This document shows positions 1 to 10,959 of a stretch of 61,996 bases of DNA, piece by piece. The translations under genes and the position numbers were made by a program. The number at the start of each line of letters is the position of its first letter. Position 1 is the stretch's first letter. The stretch is from contig NZ_JAAPBF010000021.1 of the NCBI RefSeq assembly GCF_022695985.1, positions 1 through 61,996 on the forward strand, given 5' to 3'. Origin of the DNA: Streptomyces sp. NP-1717 (GTDB lineage: Bacteria > Actinomycetota > Actinomycetes > Streptomycetales > Streptomycetaceae). The notes beneath the pieces were generated by a model. That model made no database searches. It was given only the letters and a program-made list of their open reading frames with translations, and was not told where the DNA came from.

Positions 1-1
1 G

Positions 2-160
2 CCGCCCGAGCCGGGTGCCGACGGCGGCGCCGGCGGTGGGGACACCGGCGGCACCGACGGAGGCACCGACAGCGGCGGTACGGGCTCCGCGGGCGGCTCC
101 GGCGGCGGGGGCAACGGCTCCGGCGGTGGTGGCGGTCAACGGCCGCCGTTGACGCCTTAG
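2..160 (+). CDS. C-terminal end of an unidentified Gly-rich protein (partial)
   Basis: An open frame enters from the left edge and stops with TAG at 158-160. The 52 visible residues are almost only Gly, Ser, Thr, Asp and Pro, and end in QRPPLTP. This is a low-complexity tail typical of the disordered C-termini of streptomycete membrane or serine/threonine kinase-type proteins, but no domain is visible, so the function is unknown. The gene converges on the catalase gene with only 38 bases between the stops. I see no clear hairpin in that gap. Confidence 0.6.
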   Translation, partial: PPEPGADGGAGGGDTGGTDGGTDSGGTGSAGGSGGGGNGSGGGGGQRPPLTP

Positions 161-198
161 CGTCGCGCCCCGGGGCCCGCAGGGCGAGGCGGGGGTGG

Positions 199-1662
199 TC
201 AGCCGCCGTTGACCTTCCCCGCGATCCGGTCACCGACGTTCTTGTCGATGTTGCGCCAGTACTGGAGCGCCCGGTCCAGGACCGGGCGGGTCACGCCCTG
301 GAGCAGATGGCCGGAGACGTTCGACACGAGCCGGTCGCGCTGCGCGTCGTCGAGCACGTTGCGGACCTGGGTGCCCGCCTGGCCCCAGTCGTCGTCCTCG
401 CGCCGTTTGGTGTACGCCTCGCGGACCATGTCGCCCGCCGCCGCCCAGCCGGCCGGGTCGCCGTAGCTCCGGGTGTCGGCGGCCGGGCCCCCGTAGGAGT
501 TCGGGGCGTACGGCATGGCCGCGTTTGACGCGACGTACCGCATCGGGCCGTCCTTGGCGTACGAGTTCACCGGCGAGTGCGGCCGGTTGGGCGGCAGCTG
601 CGCGTAGTTCGGACCGATCCGGTACCGGTGGGTGTCCGGGTACGAGAACAGCCGGCCGAGCAGCATCTTGTCCGGGGACGGGCCGATGCCCGGAACCATG
701 TTCGACGGCTCGAAGGCGGCCTGCTCGATGTGGATGAAGAAATTCTCCGGATTCCTGTTGAGCGTCATCCGGCCGACGTCGATCAGCGGGTAGTCGCCGT
801 GCGGCCACACCTTCGTCAGGTCGAAGGGGTTGAAACGGTAGTCGGCCGCGTCCTCGAACGGCATGACCTGGACCTTCAGGCTCCAGGTCGGCGCGTTCCC
901 CGACTCGATCGACTCGTACAGATCCCGGCGGTGGTGGTCGGCGTCCGAGCCCGCCAGTTCGTCGGCGTCCGCCTGGCTGAGGTAGTCGATGCCCTGGTCG
1001 GTCTTGAAGTGGTACTTGACCCAGAACCGCTCACCGGCCCCGTTCACCCACATATAGGTGTGCGAGCCGTAGCCGTTCATGTGGCGGAAGGACTTCGGGA
1101 TGCCCCGGTCGCCCATCAGCCACGTCACCTGGTGCGCCGACTCGGGTGACAGCGTCCAGAAGTCCCACTGCATGTCGTTGCTGCGCAGCCCGGTGGCCGG
1201 GTGGCGCTTCTGCGAGCGGATGAAGTCCTGGAACTTGATCGTGTCGCGTACGAAGAAGACCGGCGTGTTGTTGCCCACCAGGTCGTAATTGCCCTGCTCC
1301 GTATAGAACTTCAGGGCGAAGCCACGGGGGTCGCGCCAGGTGTCGGGGGAGCCGAACTCACCGGCGACCGTCGAGAAGCGGGCCAGCATCTCGGTGCGTT
1401 TGCCCGGCTGGAAGAGGTCCGCCTTGGTGAACTGGCTGACGTCGTGGGTCACTTCGAACACGCCGTAGGCGCCCGAGCCCTTGGCGTGGACGACCCGCTC
1501 GGGGACCCGTTCCCGGTTGAACTGGGCCATCTTCTCGATGAGGTAGTGGTCCTGGAGCAGGATCGGACCGTCCCGCCCCACGGTGAGCGAGTTCTCGTCG
1601 CTCTCCACCGGGATACCTGCGTTGTTGGTCGTGTACGGCGCCTTGGGGGTCGACCCGGTCAC
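199..1662 (-). CDS. katA: Catalase (monofunctional, haem)
   Basis: This 487-residue protein breaks hydrogen peroxide into water and oxygen. The distal haem histidine is in [10 protein letters not shown] (about His59), the catalytic asparagine in GNNTPVFF (about Asn132), and the proximal haem tyrosine in [14 protein letters not shown] (about Tyr342). Length fits the small-subunit clade 3 catalases. I chose the GTG at 1662 because GGGAG lies about 8 bases upstream and the protein then begins [11 protein letters not shown], as in homologues; an open frame continues upstream to 1761 but lacks family similarity. It is cytoplasmic and expected to be induced by peroxide. An inverted repeat at 1754-1770 lies in its promoter region. 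Identification is certain; the symbol follows Streptomyces usage and could also be catA. Confidence 0.95.
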   Translation of the reverse strand: MTGSTPKAPYTTNNAGIPVESDENSLTVGRDGPILLQDHYLIEKMAQFNRERVPERVVHAKGSGAYGVFEVTHDVSQFTKADLFQPGKRTEMLARFSTVAGEFGSPDTWRDPRGFALKFYTEQGNYDLVGNNTPVFFVRDTIKFQDFIRSQKRHPATGLRSNDMQWDFWTLSPESAHQVTWLMGDRGIPKSFRHMNGYGSHTYMWVNGAGERFWVKYHFKTDQGIDYLSQADADELAGSDADHHRRDLYESIESGNAPTWSLKVQVMPFEDAADYRFNPFDLTKVWPHGDYPLIDVGRMTLNRNPENFFIHIEQAAFEPSNMVPGIGPSPDKMLLGRLFSYPDTHRYRIGPNYAQLPPNRPHSPVNSYAKDGPMRYVASNAAMPYAPNSYGGPAADTRSYGDPAGWAAAGDMVREAYTKRREDDDWGQAGTQVRNVLDDAQRDRLVSNVSGHLLQGVTRPVLDRALQYWRNIDKNVGDRIAGKVNGG

Positions 1663-1753
1663 GAGTGTTCTCCCGTCATAGGGGTTCCCGCGGCGGGATT
1701 CCCGCGCCACGGGACGACAGCGGTCGTACCGGCCGCCTGCCCCAGTGAAACCC

Positions 1754-1770
1754 GCCGACACATCGTCGGC
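1754..1770. promoter_or_regulatory. Inverted repeat upstream of catalase (candidate operator)
   Basis: Arms GCCGAC and GTCGGC are perfect 6-bp complements around a 5-base centre (acatc). The repeat sits about 90 bases upstream of the catalase start codon, between the SpoIIE-type gene's terminator and the catalase gene, where a peroxide regulator such as a Fur-family CatR/PerR could bind. Which protein binds is inference only. Confidence 0.35.
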
Positions 1771-1787
1771 AACATTTGTCAGGAGTG

Positions 1788-1827
1788 GGTGCGGGGGCCG
1801 GAATCACACCGGAACCGGCCCCGCACC
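1788..1827 (-). terminator. Hairpin terminator of the SpoIIE-type gene
   Basis: The arms 1788-1801 and 1815-1827 pair over 13 bp (GGTGCGGGG...CCGG against CCGGCCCCGCACC) with one bulged base and a 13-base loop. It begins 4 bases after the stop codon of the upstream minus-strand gene, the usual place for an intrinsic terminator in streptomycetes, which often lack the U tract. Confidence 0.7.
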
Positions 1828-1830
1828 GTC

Positions 1831-3786
1831 CTACGGACGCGTCGAGATCTCGAACCAGACGACCTTGCCGGTGGACAGCCGCGTCGCGCCCCAACGCCTC
1901 GCCAGCCGGTTGACCAGGAACAGGCCCCGGCCGCCCTCGTCGGTGTCACGCGCCCGGCGCTGGCGGGGAAGCTGCGGCGAGTCGTCGCCCACCTCGCAGC
2001 GCAGCACGTCCGTCCGCAGCAGCCGCAGGGTGACCGGCCGCTCCGCGTACCGGACCGCGTTGGTGACCACCTCGCTGATCAGCAGCTCGACCGAATCGCT
2101 CAACTCCTCCAGACCCCACCGCGAGAGCGCCCGCCGCGCGAGCCGTCTGGCCCGGCCCGGCGCCGCGTCCTCCGGCTCCAGGAACCAGTACGCGACATCG
2201 CTCGGCGCGATCCCGTCGAACCGGGCGGCCAGCAGCGCGATGTCGTCGTCGCGGTCGCCGGGGCCGAGCACGTCCAGCACGTCGTCGCACAGCGCCTCCA
2301 AGGGAGGCGAGTGGTCGGGGCCGGTGAGCTGGGCCGTCGCGGCGAGACGCTCCCGCAACTGCTCGATCCCCGTCCACACGTCACGCAGCCGGGACTCCAC
2401 GAGACCGTCCGTATAGAGGAGCAGCGTGGCGCCGGCCGGCGCGTCCAGCTCGACGGCCTCGAAGTCCACGCCGCCGACGCCGATCGGGGCGCCGGGCGGC
2501 ACGCGCAGCACCTCGGCCCGGCCGCCCAGGTGGAGCAGTATGGGCGGCGGATGGCCGGCGTTGGCGATGGTGATGCGGTGCGAGACCGGGTCGTACACCG
2601 CGTACAGGCAGGTCGCCATCCGGTCGGTGCCCAGCCGCTGCGCCTGCTCGTCGAGGTGGTGCAGGACCTCCTGCGGCGGCAGGTCGAGACCGGCGAGGGT
2701 CTGCGCCGTCGTCCGCAGCTGGCCCATGATCGCGGCGGACGTCATGGAGTGGCCCATGACATCACCGACGACCAGGGCGACACGGCTGCCGGGCAGCGGG
2801 ATCGCGTCGTACCAGTCGCCGCCGACGCGCGCGGTCTCGGCGGCGGGGAGATACCGGGAGGCGAGCCGGACGCCCGTGGGCTGCGGCAGACCCTCCGGGA
2901 GCATCGTGCGCTGGAGCTCGTCCGCGATGTACGCCTCGCGGCCGTACAGCACCGCCTTGTCGATGCCCAGCGCGGTGTGCGTGGCGAGCTGCGCGGCCAC
3001 CAGCAGGTCGTTGGGCTCGAACGCCGGGCGGTCGGGCCTGCGCAGGAAGACGGCGGAGCCGATGACGCGCCGCCTGCCGCGCAGCGGGGCCAGGATCGCG
3101 CGCCGGCCGCCCGGAACGGCCATCTCGTCGCCGAGCAGCTCCGGAAGCGCCGCGCGGGCGGCGGCGGAGTCGCCGAAGACCGGCCGGACACCGCGCAGGA
3201 CCTCGGAGAGCGCGCCGCCGGACGCCACCTCGCAGAGCTGCGCGGCGGGCATCACATCGGTCTGCGGATCCAGGACCGGCACCCGGCCGCTCTCGGACTC
3301 CGGAAGCTGCATGCCCACGGCGGCGGTACCGACCGTGCCCGTGCTCTCGCCGTCCTCGTCGGTGAGCCGCAGCCGGTCCGTACGGCGCAGCCTCAGTACG
3401 AAGGGGGAGATCGGGCGTTCGTCACCGACGGGCAGCGGGTCGCGGAGATAGACGAGTATCGCGTCGGAGAACGTCGGGACGGTCGCCCTGCACAGACCGA
3501 GCACGATCTCGTCCAGGTCGATGCCCCGCGCGATACGGCGGGTGGCGGCCCCGACGAAGCGCAGCCGGTCGCCCTCGCGGCGCGCGGCGCCCACGGGGTC
3601 CGGCGGCGGAGACGCCGAGGGCACGGACGCCTGCGCGGACGCGGGCGTGGGCGCGGGTGTGTGCGCCGACGGCACCGACGGCTGCGGTACCGCGGTGGCG
3701 GACGCCTCCTGCCGCGGCCGGGTGCGTTCCTGGGACCGGGCAGCCAGGGGCTGCCGGCCTTCATGGGAGGTGGGATGCTCCGTCAC
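1831..3786 (-). CDS. GAF-PP2C (SpoIIE) phosphatase fused to HATPase
   Basis: This 651-residue regulator probably dephosphorylates an anti-sigma-factor antagonist, and its C-terminal kinase-like domain may bind a sigma factor or antagonist. A Pro/Ala-rich N-terminus (1-70) is followed by a GAF-like sensor (about 75-280), a PP2C/SpoIIE domain (about 300-525) with metal-binding aspartates in GGDWYD, GDVMGH, YTDGLVE and DDIALL, and a HATPase_c domain (about 545-648) with N-box SEVVTNAVRYA and G-box DTDEGGRGL. I chose the GTG at 3786 (TEHPTSHEG) although its ribosome site is weak; the frame stays open to an ATG at 4101 through Arg-rich sequence that does not look like protein. Its terminator is at 1788-1827. 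The partner sigma factor is not in the window. Confidence 0.85.
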   Translation of the reverse strand: MTEHPTSHEGRQPLAARSQERTRPRQEASATAVPQPSVPSAHTPAPTPASAQASVPSASPPPDPVGAARREGDRLRFVGAATRRIARGIDLDEIVLGLCRATVPTFSDAILVYLRDPLPVGDERPISPFVLRLRRTDRLRLTDEDGESTGTVGTAAVGMQLPESESGRVPVLDPQTDVMPAAQLCEVASGGALSEVLRGVRPVFGDSAAARAALPELLGDEMAVPGGRRAILAPLRGRRRVIGSAVFLRRPDRPAFEPNDLLVAAQLATHTALGIDKAVLYGREAYIADELQRTMLPEGLPQPTGVRLASRYLPAAETARVGGDWYDAIPLPGSRVALVVGDVMGHSMTSAAIMGQLRTTAQTLAGLDLPPQEVLHHLDEQAQRLGTDRMATCLYAVYDPVSHRITIANAGHPPPILLHLGGRAEVLRVPPGAPIGVGGVDFEAVELDAPAGATLLLYTDGLVESRLRDVWTGIEQLRERLAATAQLTGPDHSPPLEALCDDVLDVLGPGDRDDDIALLAARFDGIAPSDVAYWFLEPEDAAPGRARRLARRALSRWGLEELSDSVELLISEVVTNAVRYAERPVTLRLLRTDVLRCEVGDDSPQLPRQRRARDTDEGGRGLFLVNRLARRWGATRLSTGKVVWFEISTRP

Positions 3787-4263
3787 GCGTGGGATTCCGT
3801 CCGTCCGGGCCGGTGGTGCGAGACAACCGATTCGACTGGCGATGCCACCCTCGTCCAGGGTGCCCCGGGTCTGTCCCCGCAGGGGCCGTCGCAGCCGGTC
3901 ACCGGGACCTTCCGCCGGAAACTCCCCGCTCGGGCGCCGAGGGCGCGGATGCCACGGCGGCAGGCGTCCTGCACGGCTCCCCCCCCTCGTCGATGTCCAG
4001 CGGCTGATGTGCGGCTGTCCTGCGGCTGTCTGCGGCTCGTTGGTCGTGCGAGTCGTTCTCGCGTGCGTCGTACGTCGTGAGGCTCGATGGTGCAGCGGCA
4101 TGACTTTAAGTCAGTTCCGCTGCCCGTCCCGCGCGTTGGTCGGGCGCGGCCTCGCGGAGGACGATCCTACGTTTGAACCCCTGGGGCGCATCAAGGGTCT
4201 CACGACGTCGGCGAACCCGCCCCGGTGATCACCAGGTAGGTGCGGGCCACCTGCCGTTCTCTC
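3787..4263. other. 477-base gap without a convincing gene
   Basis: This stretch separates two minus-strand genes, so it should hold the promoter and leader of the SpoIIE-type gene. It contains the nested inverted repeat at 4092-4123 and a weak 5-bp hairpin (AGGTG/CACCT near 4238-4252) that might terminate the DUF402 transcript. The minus-strand frame from 4101 into the SpoIIE gene stays open but is Arg/Pro/Thr-rich and carries no domain. I see no RNA gene in it. Confidence 0.5.
4092..4123. repeat. Nested inverted repeat, 7-bp outer and 6-bp inner arms
   Basis: The inner dyad TGACTTTAAGTCA (4101-4113) has 6-bp arms around one base. It is enclosed by GCAGCGG (4092-4098) and CCGCTGC (4117-4123), which are perfect complements. 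The AT-rich core is unusual for this genome. It lies about 310 bases upstream of the chosen SpoIIE-type start. It could be an operator for a dimeric repressor or an RNA hairpin. Confidence 0.5.
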
Positions 4264-4938
4264 TCATCTGGTCCGGACCTTCGCCGGTTCGGGGGCGCGG
4301 TCCCAGGCCTCCGGCAGCTCCGGCACCGACCACCGCGGATCGGGCCGCCAGTTCTCCCAGCCTTCGGAGAACGGCGCCCCCCACGCCTCGATCATCTCGA
4401 CCGCCGCGCTCCCGGCCTCCCGTACGCGCAGCGCCTTTCCGGCGTCCAGCAGTCCGACCCGCTGGGCCTCGGCGAACTCGTCCTCGTCGCGCCACAGCCA
4501 GGTGCGGTCCGGGTAGACCGAGATGTCGAGGAAGTGGTCCTCGGAGTCGATGCCGTCCGCCCAACGAAGGCGCGGCTCCTCCAGGTTCACGTACCAGCTC
4601 CGGAACTCCCAGCCCTGTTCCCAGAACAGCCAGACCGACCACGGCTCGCCCGGCCTGGCCAGCTTCAGCACGCCCGTGCCCTCCCAGTGGGCGCGAGCCG
4701 TGCTGCGCGGCGCCGTGTACCGGGTGGCGAGGGGTTCGTGGTGCACGGGCGTGCCGTCGGCGAGCACCGGCTTCACGCACTCGGTGCCCGGCGCCATCCA
4801 CACGGCCAGCAGCTCGTCGGTGTCCTGCACGACGGTCACCGGGCGGCAGATGTGCACATGGCCGGAGCCGTTGTCCCGGTAGCGCCAGAGGATCCGCTCG
4901 CCCCGGTCCCAGTGTCGAATGCCGTCCGCTCCTGTCAT
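4264..4938 (-). CDS. DUF402 (FomD-like) protein
   Basis: A soluble 224-residue protein of the DUF402/FomD superfamily, whose characterised members are nucleotide or nucleoside-diphosphate-type phosphohydrolases. The family core runs from about residue 75 to 190 and includes FWEQGWEFRSWYVNLEEP, the EDHFLDISVYPD segment and the DEDEF motif, which supply the aromatic and acidic residues that bind metal and phosphate in this family. The ATG at 4938 begins MTGADGIRHWDRGERI. There is no signal peptide or membrane segment. The gene is alone between the SpoIIE-type gene and fumC, all on the minus strand; the substrate is not predictable from sequence. Confidence 0.8.
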   Translation of the reverse strand: MTGADGIRHWDRGERILWRYRDNGSGHVHICRPVTVVQDTDELLAVWMAPGTECVKPVLADGTPVHHEPLATRYTAPRSTARAHWEGTGVLKLARPGEPWSVWLFWEQGWEFRSWYVNLEEPRLRWADGIDSEDHFLDISVYPDRTWLWRDEDEFAEAQRVGLLDAGKALRVREAGSAAVEMIEAWGAPFSEGWENWRPDPRWSVPELPEAWDRAPEPAKVRTR

Positions 4939-5032
4939 GCGCAGATCTTAGGGCGGAGGTGGCGCGGGCGCGGTGAGGTGCGCCCGGACGGCTCGATCTT
5001 GTCGGTCCCGGCCCCGGTTTACCCGGCCCCGG

Positions 5033-6418
<1,386 letters not shown>

Positions 6419-6523
6419 CGTGTCGTACCTCCTGCATAAGTTGAGCAATTGTCTTGTTCGGAGTGTTCCCAAGCCTCCTACCGGCCAGTAGAAACCCCTG
6501 GTAACACTGAGATCGGGGAGGCC

Positions 6524-8074
6524 ATGCAACGTACGAGACCCACGTTCCGAAGTGCCGTCGCCACGCTCGCCGCATTCGCGACCGTCGTCGGCGGACTCGT
6601 CGCACTTACCCCCACGGCCCAGGCGTCCGCCCTCACCGGCGCGCCCGCCTCCGTCCGTGCGTCCACCCCGCTGCCGCCCGCCCTGGAGGAGATCCGCGCG
6701 GCCGAGGCCACCCGCCTCTACGGCGCCCCCGCCGAACGGCCGCTCGACCAGCGCAAGACCGGGCTCATCTCGCTCGGCGACAGCGAGATCTCCGGCGAGG
6801 GCGTCGGCACGTACGAGCCGGGCACGAACGGCCCCGACAACTGGTGCCACCGGTCGCCCGACTCGGCGATCCACCGCACCGGGATAGCGGCGGACGTCAC
6901 GTACAACGTCTCCTGCTCCGGCGCCTCGACCGTCAACATCCGCGTGGGCGGCACGGCGCAGTTCGCCGACGAACTCGTGCAGAGCGACAGCCTCGCGATC
7001 AAGGCGCGCAACACCAGGATCAAGATGGTGCTGCTGGTGGCGGGCGCCAACGACGATCTCCAGTTCGGTCCGGTGATCACCGACTGCGTACTGCGCTGGT
7101 TCACCTTCCAGGGGCCGTGCGTCAACAAGTACCGGGCCGGCTGGCAGGCCCGGGTCGACGGACTCGTACCGAAGGTCGAGTCGACCGTGGCCGACCTGCG
7201 CGGTGTCATGCGCGACGCGGGCTACGCCGACGGCGACTACAAGCTCGTCGTGATGGGCTACCCGGGCCCCCTCACGCCCGACTACGCCGACAACCCCCAC
7301 TTCCCCGGCAAGATCCCCGGCGGCTGCACCGGCTACGACGAGGACGCCGCCTGGGCGCGCGACGGTGCCGTCCCCGCCTTCCAGAGCGGTGTGCGCAGGG
7401 CCGCCGCCAACTCGGGCGCGGTGTACCTGGACAACTCGCGGCTCTTCCACGGCCATGAGGTGTGCACGGACGACGACTGGGCGCGGGGGCTGTTCATCGA
7501 CATCGGCAACCCCTTCCCGCCGGACGCGAATTCGGCCCGCCAGTCCTTCCACCCGAACGCCGCCGGACATGTCGCCTTCGCCTCGTGCCTCACCCAGCTC
7601 TACGACTCGGGCCTCGACGAGGCGAGTTGCGCCGATCCGGCGAGCACGGGGCGGCCCGTGCTCCAACCGGGTGCCTGGGACGACGTTTTTCAGCCATTGA
7701 AGAACGCCGGTACCGGCACCTGCGTCGACGTGACGTCGTCGAAGACCCGCAACGGATCGAAGATCACCGGCTACGGCTGCAACGACGGGCGCAACCAGGG
7801 CTGGTGGTACGACACCGGCGCGGGAGCCGGCGCGCGGTCGCTGCACAGCGAGCTGAGCCACGACCGCTGCGTCGACGTCCCGTCAGGGACGTACCGCGCG
7901 GGCACGGCGGTCACCCTGTGGGACTGCCACGGCGGCGAGAACCAGAAGTTCGTACGTGAGGCGGGCACCATCCGCCCCGCGTCGGCGGCCTCGCTCTGCC
8001 TGACGCTGGCCTCGGCGCAGGACCCGCTGCGGCTCCAGAACTGTGACGGGTCGGCGAACCAGCGCTTCGTCTGA
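6524..8074 (+). CDS. Secreted SGNH/GDSL hydrolase with ricin-B lectin domain
   Basis: A 516-residue exported esterase-like enzyme. Residues 1-35 form a signal peptide (Arg-containing n-region, hydrophobic core, TAQASA cleavage region). The SGNH hydrolase domain spans about 78-370: block I is [13 protein letters not shown] (Ser87), block III GAND, and block [10 protein letters not shown] (His343). Residues about 388-516 are a ricin-type beta-trefoil lectin with QxW-like repeats (NQGWWY, NQKF, NQRF), which should tether the enzyme to sugars. The ATG at 6524 has GGGGAG just upstream. It is divergent from fumC across about 105 bases. The substrate (ester of a polysaccharide or lipid) is unknown. 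The serine-motif spacing and many cysteines suggest the SEST-like group of extracellular SGNH enzymes. Confidence 0.88.
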   Translation: MQRTRPTFRSAVATLAAFATVVGGLVALTPTAQASALTGAPASVRASTPLPPALEEIRAAEATRLYGAPAERPLDQRKTGLISLGDSEISGEGVGTYEPGTNGPDNWCHRSPDSAIHRTGIAADVTYNVSCSGASTVNIRVGGTAQFADELVQSDSLAIKARNTRIKMVLLVAGANDDLQFGPVITDCVLRWFTFQGPCVNKYRAGWQARVDGLVPKVESTVADLRGVMRDAGYADGDYKLVVMGYPGPLTPDYADNPHFPGKIPGGCTGYDEDAAWARDGAVPAFQSGVRRAAANSGAVYLDNSRLFHGHEVCTDDDWARGLFIDIGNPFPPDANSARQSFHPNAAGHVAFASCLTQLYDSGLDEASCADPASTGRPVLQPGAWDDVFQPLKNAGTGTCVDVTSSKTRNGSKITGYGCNDGRNQGWWYDTGAGAGARSLHSELSHDRCVDVPSGTYRAGTAVTLWDCHGGENQKFVREAGTIRPASAASLCLTLASAQDPLRLQNCDGSANQRFV

Positions 8075-8120
8075 TCCACGTCTGATCCACGCAACGGCGC
8101 ACACGCGCGCCGCCGTCCGC

Positions 8121-9794
8121 TCAGGCGAGGCCGGGACCCCGCACCGGGATGCTGGTGAACGTCGGCGCCGGCGCGGGCTCGGTGAAGAAGTCGTTGCCCT
8201 TGTCGTCCACGACGATGAACGCGGGGAAGTCCTCGACCTCGATCTTCCAGACCGCCTCCATACCGAGCTCCTCGTACTCCAGGACCTCGACCTTGCGGAT
8301 GCAGTCCTGCGCCAGCCGCGCCGCCGGGCCGCCGATCGAACCGAGGTAGAAACCGCCGTGCGTGCCGCACGCGTCGGTGACCTGTTTCGAGCGGTTGCCC
8401 TTGGCGAGCATGACCTTCGAGCCGCCCGCCGCCTGGAACTGCTCGACGTAGCTGTCCATGCGCCCCGCCGTCGTCGGGCCGAACGACCCGGAGGCGTACC
8501 CCTCGGGCGTCTTGGCGGGTCCGGCGTAGTAGACCGGGTGGTCCTTCAGGTACTGCGGCATCTCCTCGCCCGCGTCCAGCCGCTCCTTGATCTTGGCGTG
8601 CGCGATGTCGCGCGCCACGACCAGCGTGCCGGTCAGCGACAGCCGGGTCTTGACGGGGTGCCGGGTCAGCTCGGCCAGGATGTCGTCCATCGGCCGGCCG
8701 AGGTCGATCCGTACGACGTCGCTCTCGCCGCCCTGCTCCAGGTGCTCGTCGGTGGTGTCGGGCAGGAAGCGCGCCGGGTCGGTCTCCAGCTGCTCCAGGA
8801 AGACGCCCTCGGCGGTGATCTTCGCGGTCGCCTGGCGGTCCGCCGAGCAGGAGACGGCGATGGCGACGGGGAGCGAGGCGCCGTGCCGGGGGAGCCGTAC
8901 GACGCGCACGTCGTGACAGAAGTACTTGCCGCCGAACTGCGCGCCGATACCGATCTTCTGCGTCAGCTCGAAGACCTTCTCCTCCAGCTCCTTGTCCCGG
9001 AAGCCGTGACCGGCGGGGGAGCCTTCGGCGGGCAGCTCGTCCAGGTAGTGCGCGGAGGCGTACTTCGCGGTCTTGAGCGCGAACTCGGCGGAGGTGCCGC
9101 CGACGACGATCGCCAGGTGGTACGGCGGGCAGGCGGCCGTACCGAGTGAACGGATCTTCTCCTCCAGGAACTTCATCATGGAGGCCTCGTTCAGGACGGC
9201 CTTCGTCTCCTGGTAGAGGAACGACTTGTTGGCCGAGCCGCCGCCCTTGGCCATGAAGAGGAACTTGTAGGCGCCGCCGTCGGTCGCGTACAGCTCGATC
9301 TGCGCGGGCAGGTTCGAGCCGGTGTTCTTCTCCTCCCACATGGTCAGCGGGGCCATCTGCGAGTAGCGCAGGTTGAGCTTGGTGTACGCGTCGTAGATGC
9401 CGTGCGACAGGGCCGCCTCGTCGCCGCCCTCCGTAAGGACGTTCTGTCCGCGCTTGCCCATCACGATGGCCGTGCCGGTGTCCTGGCACATGGGCAGCAC
9501 GCCGGCGGCGGAGATGTTGGCGTTCTTGAGGAGGTCGAGCGCCACGAACTTGTCGTTCGACGACGCGTCCGGGTCGTCGACGATCCTGCGCAGCTGGGTG
9601 AGGTGGGCCGGGCGCAGGTAGTGCGAGATGTCGTGCATCGCCTCGGCGGCGAGCGTGCGCAGCGCCTCGGGGTCGACCTTGAGGAACGTACGGCCGTCGG
9701 CCTCGAAGGTGGAGACGCCGTCGGCGGTCACCAGGCGGTACGGCGTGGTGTCCTCTCCCAGAGGGAGCAGATCGGAGTACGCAAACTCTGGCAT
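8121..9794 (-). CDS. fumB: Fumarate hydratase, class I (4Fe-4S)
   Basis: This large single-chain fumarase (557 residues) carries an oxygen-labile [4Fe-4S] cluster and performs the same fumarate-malate step as FumC. The three expected cluster cysteines are visible in LPMCQDTG (Cys103), AACPPYH (Cys222) and SCSADR (Cys316). The C-terminal half holds the beta-domain with [17 protein letters not shown]. Two ATGs compete: the one at 9794 ([10 protein letters not shown]) has GAGGA at a good 9-base spacing, while the one at 9803 has it almost touching, so I prefer 9794. The symbol follows streptomycete usage; fumA is equally possible. It converges on the SGNH hydrolase gene with 46 bases between the stops. 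Confidence 0.95.
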   Translation of the reverse strand: MPEFAYSDLLPLGEDTTPYRLVTADGVSTFEADGRTFLKVDPEALRTLAAEAMHDISHYLRPAHLTQLRRIVDDPDASSNDKFVALDLLKNANISAAGVLPMCQDTGTAIVMGKRGQNVLTEGGDEAALSHGIYDAYTKLNLRYSQMAPLTMWEEKNTGSNLPAQIELYATDGGAYKFLFMAKGGGSANKSFLYQETKAVLNEASMMKFLEEKIRSLGTAACPPYHLAIVVGGTSAEFALKTAKYASAHYLDELPAEGSPAGHGFRDKELEEKVFELTQKIGIGAQFGGKYFCHDVRVVRLPRHGASLPVAIAVSCSADRQATAKITAEGVFLEQLETDPARFLPDTTDEHLEQGGESDVVRIDLGRPMDDILAELTRHPVKTRLSLTGTLVVARDIAHAKIKERLDAGEEMPQYLKDHPVYYAGPAKTPEGYASGSFGPTTAGRMDSYVEQFQAAGGSKVMLAKGNRSKQVTDACGTHGGFYLGSIGGPAARLAQDCIRKVEVLEYEELGMEAVWKIEVEDFPAFIVVDDKGNDFFTEPAPAPTFTSIPVRGPGLA

Positions 9795-10009
9795 TTCGGC
9801 CATTCCTCACTCGGCAGACGGCGGCTGACCTTCGTCGGGCAGCGCGCCTCTCAGCGTAAGACGTGACGCGCGGGCGGGCGGGGTGAGGTGAGACTCAGTA
9901 GGAGGCGGACGCGGCGGGGTGCCCCGCCGCACCTTTCGGCGGCGCCCGCGCGCCTGATCCGCACGACAGGCCCTAGTCGCGATCTATCGCGTTTCGCTAC
10001 TGTGGTGCC

Positions 10010-10675
10010 GTGGACCTCGAAAAGCACCCCCAGAAGCCGGTCGCGCCGGCGGAGCCCCACGCCGGTATCCGGGCCTCCGACGCCGATCGGGACCGGATCG
10101 CCGACATCCTCAGGGAAGCCCTCGCGCTCGGTCGCCTGGATGCCGAGGAGCACTCCGAGCGGATCGACGCCGTCTACCGCGCCAAAACGATGGGTGAACT
10201 GGAGCCGCTGGTCAAGGACTTGCCCGCGACGTCCACCACCGCCCGCCCCGCCGCCGCGCACACCTACGGTCCCGACGACGAGACCGGGCCCGCCGAGTCG
10301 ATGGTCGCCATCTTCAGCAGCTCGACCCGCAAGGGCCGTTGGCGGGTGGGCCGCCGTACGAACGCCTTCGCGCTCTTCGGGAGCATCGAGATCGACCTGA
10401 CCGAGGCGATCTTCGCGCAGCGGACGACCGTGATCAACGCGACCGCCATCTTCGGCTCGATCGAGGTCCGGGTCCCGGAGAACATCTCGCTGCGCGGCGG
10501 CGGCACCGGCGTCTTCGGCAACTTCGAGGTGAGCACGCTGGAGGGCACCGACGCGGAAGCCCCGGTCGTGGTCGTCAACGGCTACTCGGTCTTCGGGAGC
10601 ATCGAGGCCAAGCCCAAGCGCGGCAAGTTCATCGCGGATCTCAACAGGCGGCTGCGCAAGCACCTGGGTCACTGA
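10010..10675 (+). CDS. DUF1707 / LiaF-like C-terminal domain protein
   Basis: A 221-residue protein with an N-terminal DUF1707 (SHOCT-like) domain at about residues 18-70 (IRASDADRDRIADILREAL...GELEPLVKDL) and a C-terminal beta-helix-like region at about 100-205. The latter contains the repeated FGSIEI/FGSIEV/FGNFEV/FGSIEA strands seen in cell-wall-active antibiotic response proteins (LiaF/VraT C-terminal type). There is no transmembrane helix, which is usual for the actinobacterial members. Role in envelope-stress sensing is inferred from the family. The GTG at 10010 was taken because the family sequence starts soon after it. A hairpin directly follows the stop. Confidence 0.82.
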   Translation: MDLEKHPQKPVAPAEPHAGIRASDADRDRIADILREALALGRLDAEEHSERIDAVYRAKTMGELEPLVKDLPATSTTARPAAAHTYGPDDETGPAESMVAIFSSSTRKGRWRVGRRTNAFALFGSIEIDLTEAIFAQRTTVINATAIFGSIEVRVPENISLRGGGTGVFGNFEVSTLEGTDAEAPVVVVNGYSVFGSIEAKPKRGKFIADLNRRLRKHLGH

Positions 10676-10692
10676 CCGCCGGCGGCCGGCGG
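10676..10692 (+). terminator. Hairpin immediately after the DUF1707 gene
   Basis: CCGCCGG (10676-10682) and CCGGCGG (10686-10692) form a perfect 7-bp stem with a 3-base loop directly abutting the stop codon. A second perfect 8-bp hairpin (GTCGGCCC/GGGCCGAC, tetraloop) lies at 10801-10820. Confidence 0.5.
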
Positions 10693-10800
10693 CCCGGTGA
10701 CCGGTGCCGGGGGCAGTCGGCAACCGGGCATCCGTCTTCCGGTTGCCGATCCGTTCCGCTTCGGGTTCCGTTTGCGGTCGCGGCGGACCTCACCGGGGCC

Positions 10801-10820
10801 GTCGGCCCACCCGGGCCGAC
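10801..10820. terminator. Second hairpin between the DUF1707 gene and wblI
   Basis: An 8-bp perfect stem GTCGGCCC/GGGCCGAC closes an ACCC tetraloop, 125 bases after the DUF1707 stop and about 140 bases before the Wbl start. It may back up the first hairpin or sit in the wblI leader. The following 50 bases hold short repeats (two TACGG-GTGGTG copies on the minus strand). Confidence 0.4.
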
Positions 10821-10959
10821 GTGTTCACCACGCCGTACACCACTCCGTACGGCGTTCCGCACGTCGCATCCCAGTGCCACTCAGTGCTTAGGCGTGCGCA
10901 CAGCGGGTAGGGACTGCTGCATCGCCTCTCGCTCGCGAAGCCGTCGTCAGGAGTGGACC

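Noticed and set aside
1201..4080. 959-codon open frame on the plus strand
   Set aside because: It lies antisense to the catalase and SpoIIE-type genes, and its product is Arg/Gly/His-rich without domains. It is a GC-bias shadow.
3787..4101. N-terminal extension of the SpoIIE-type protein from ATG 4101
   Set aside because: The extra 105 residues are Arg/Thr/Pro-rich with no domain, and the better start is the GTG at 3786. I kept it only as a note.
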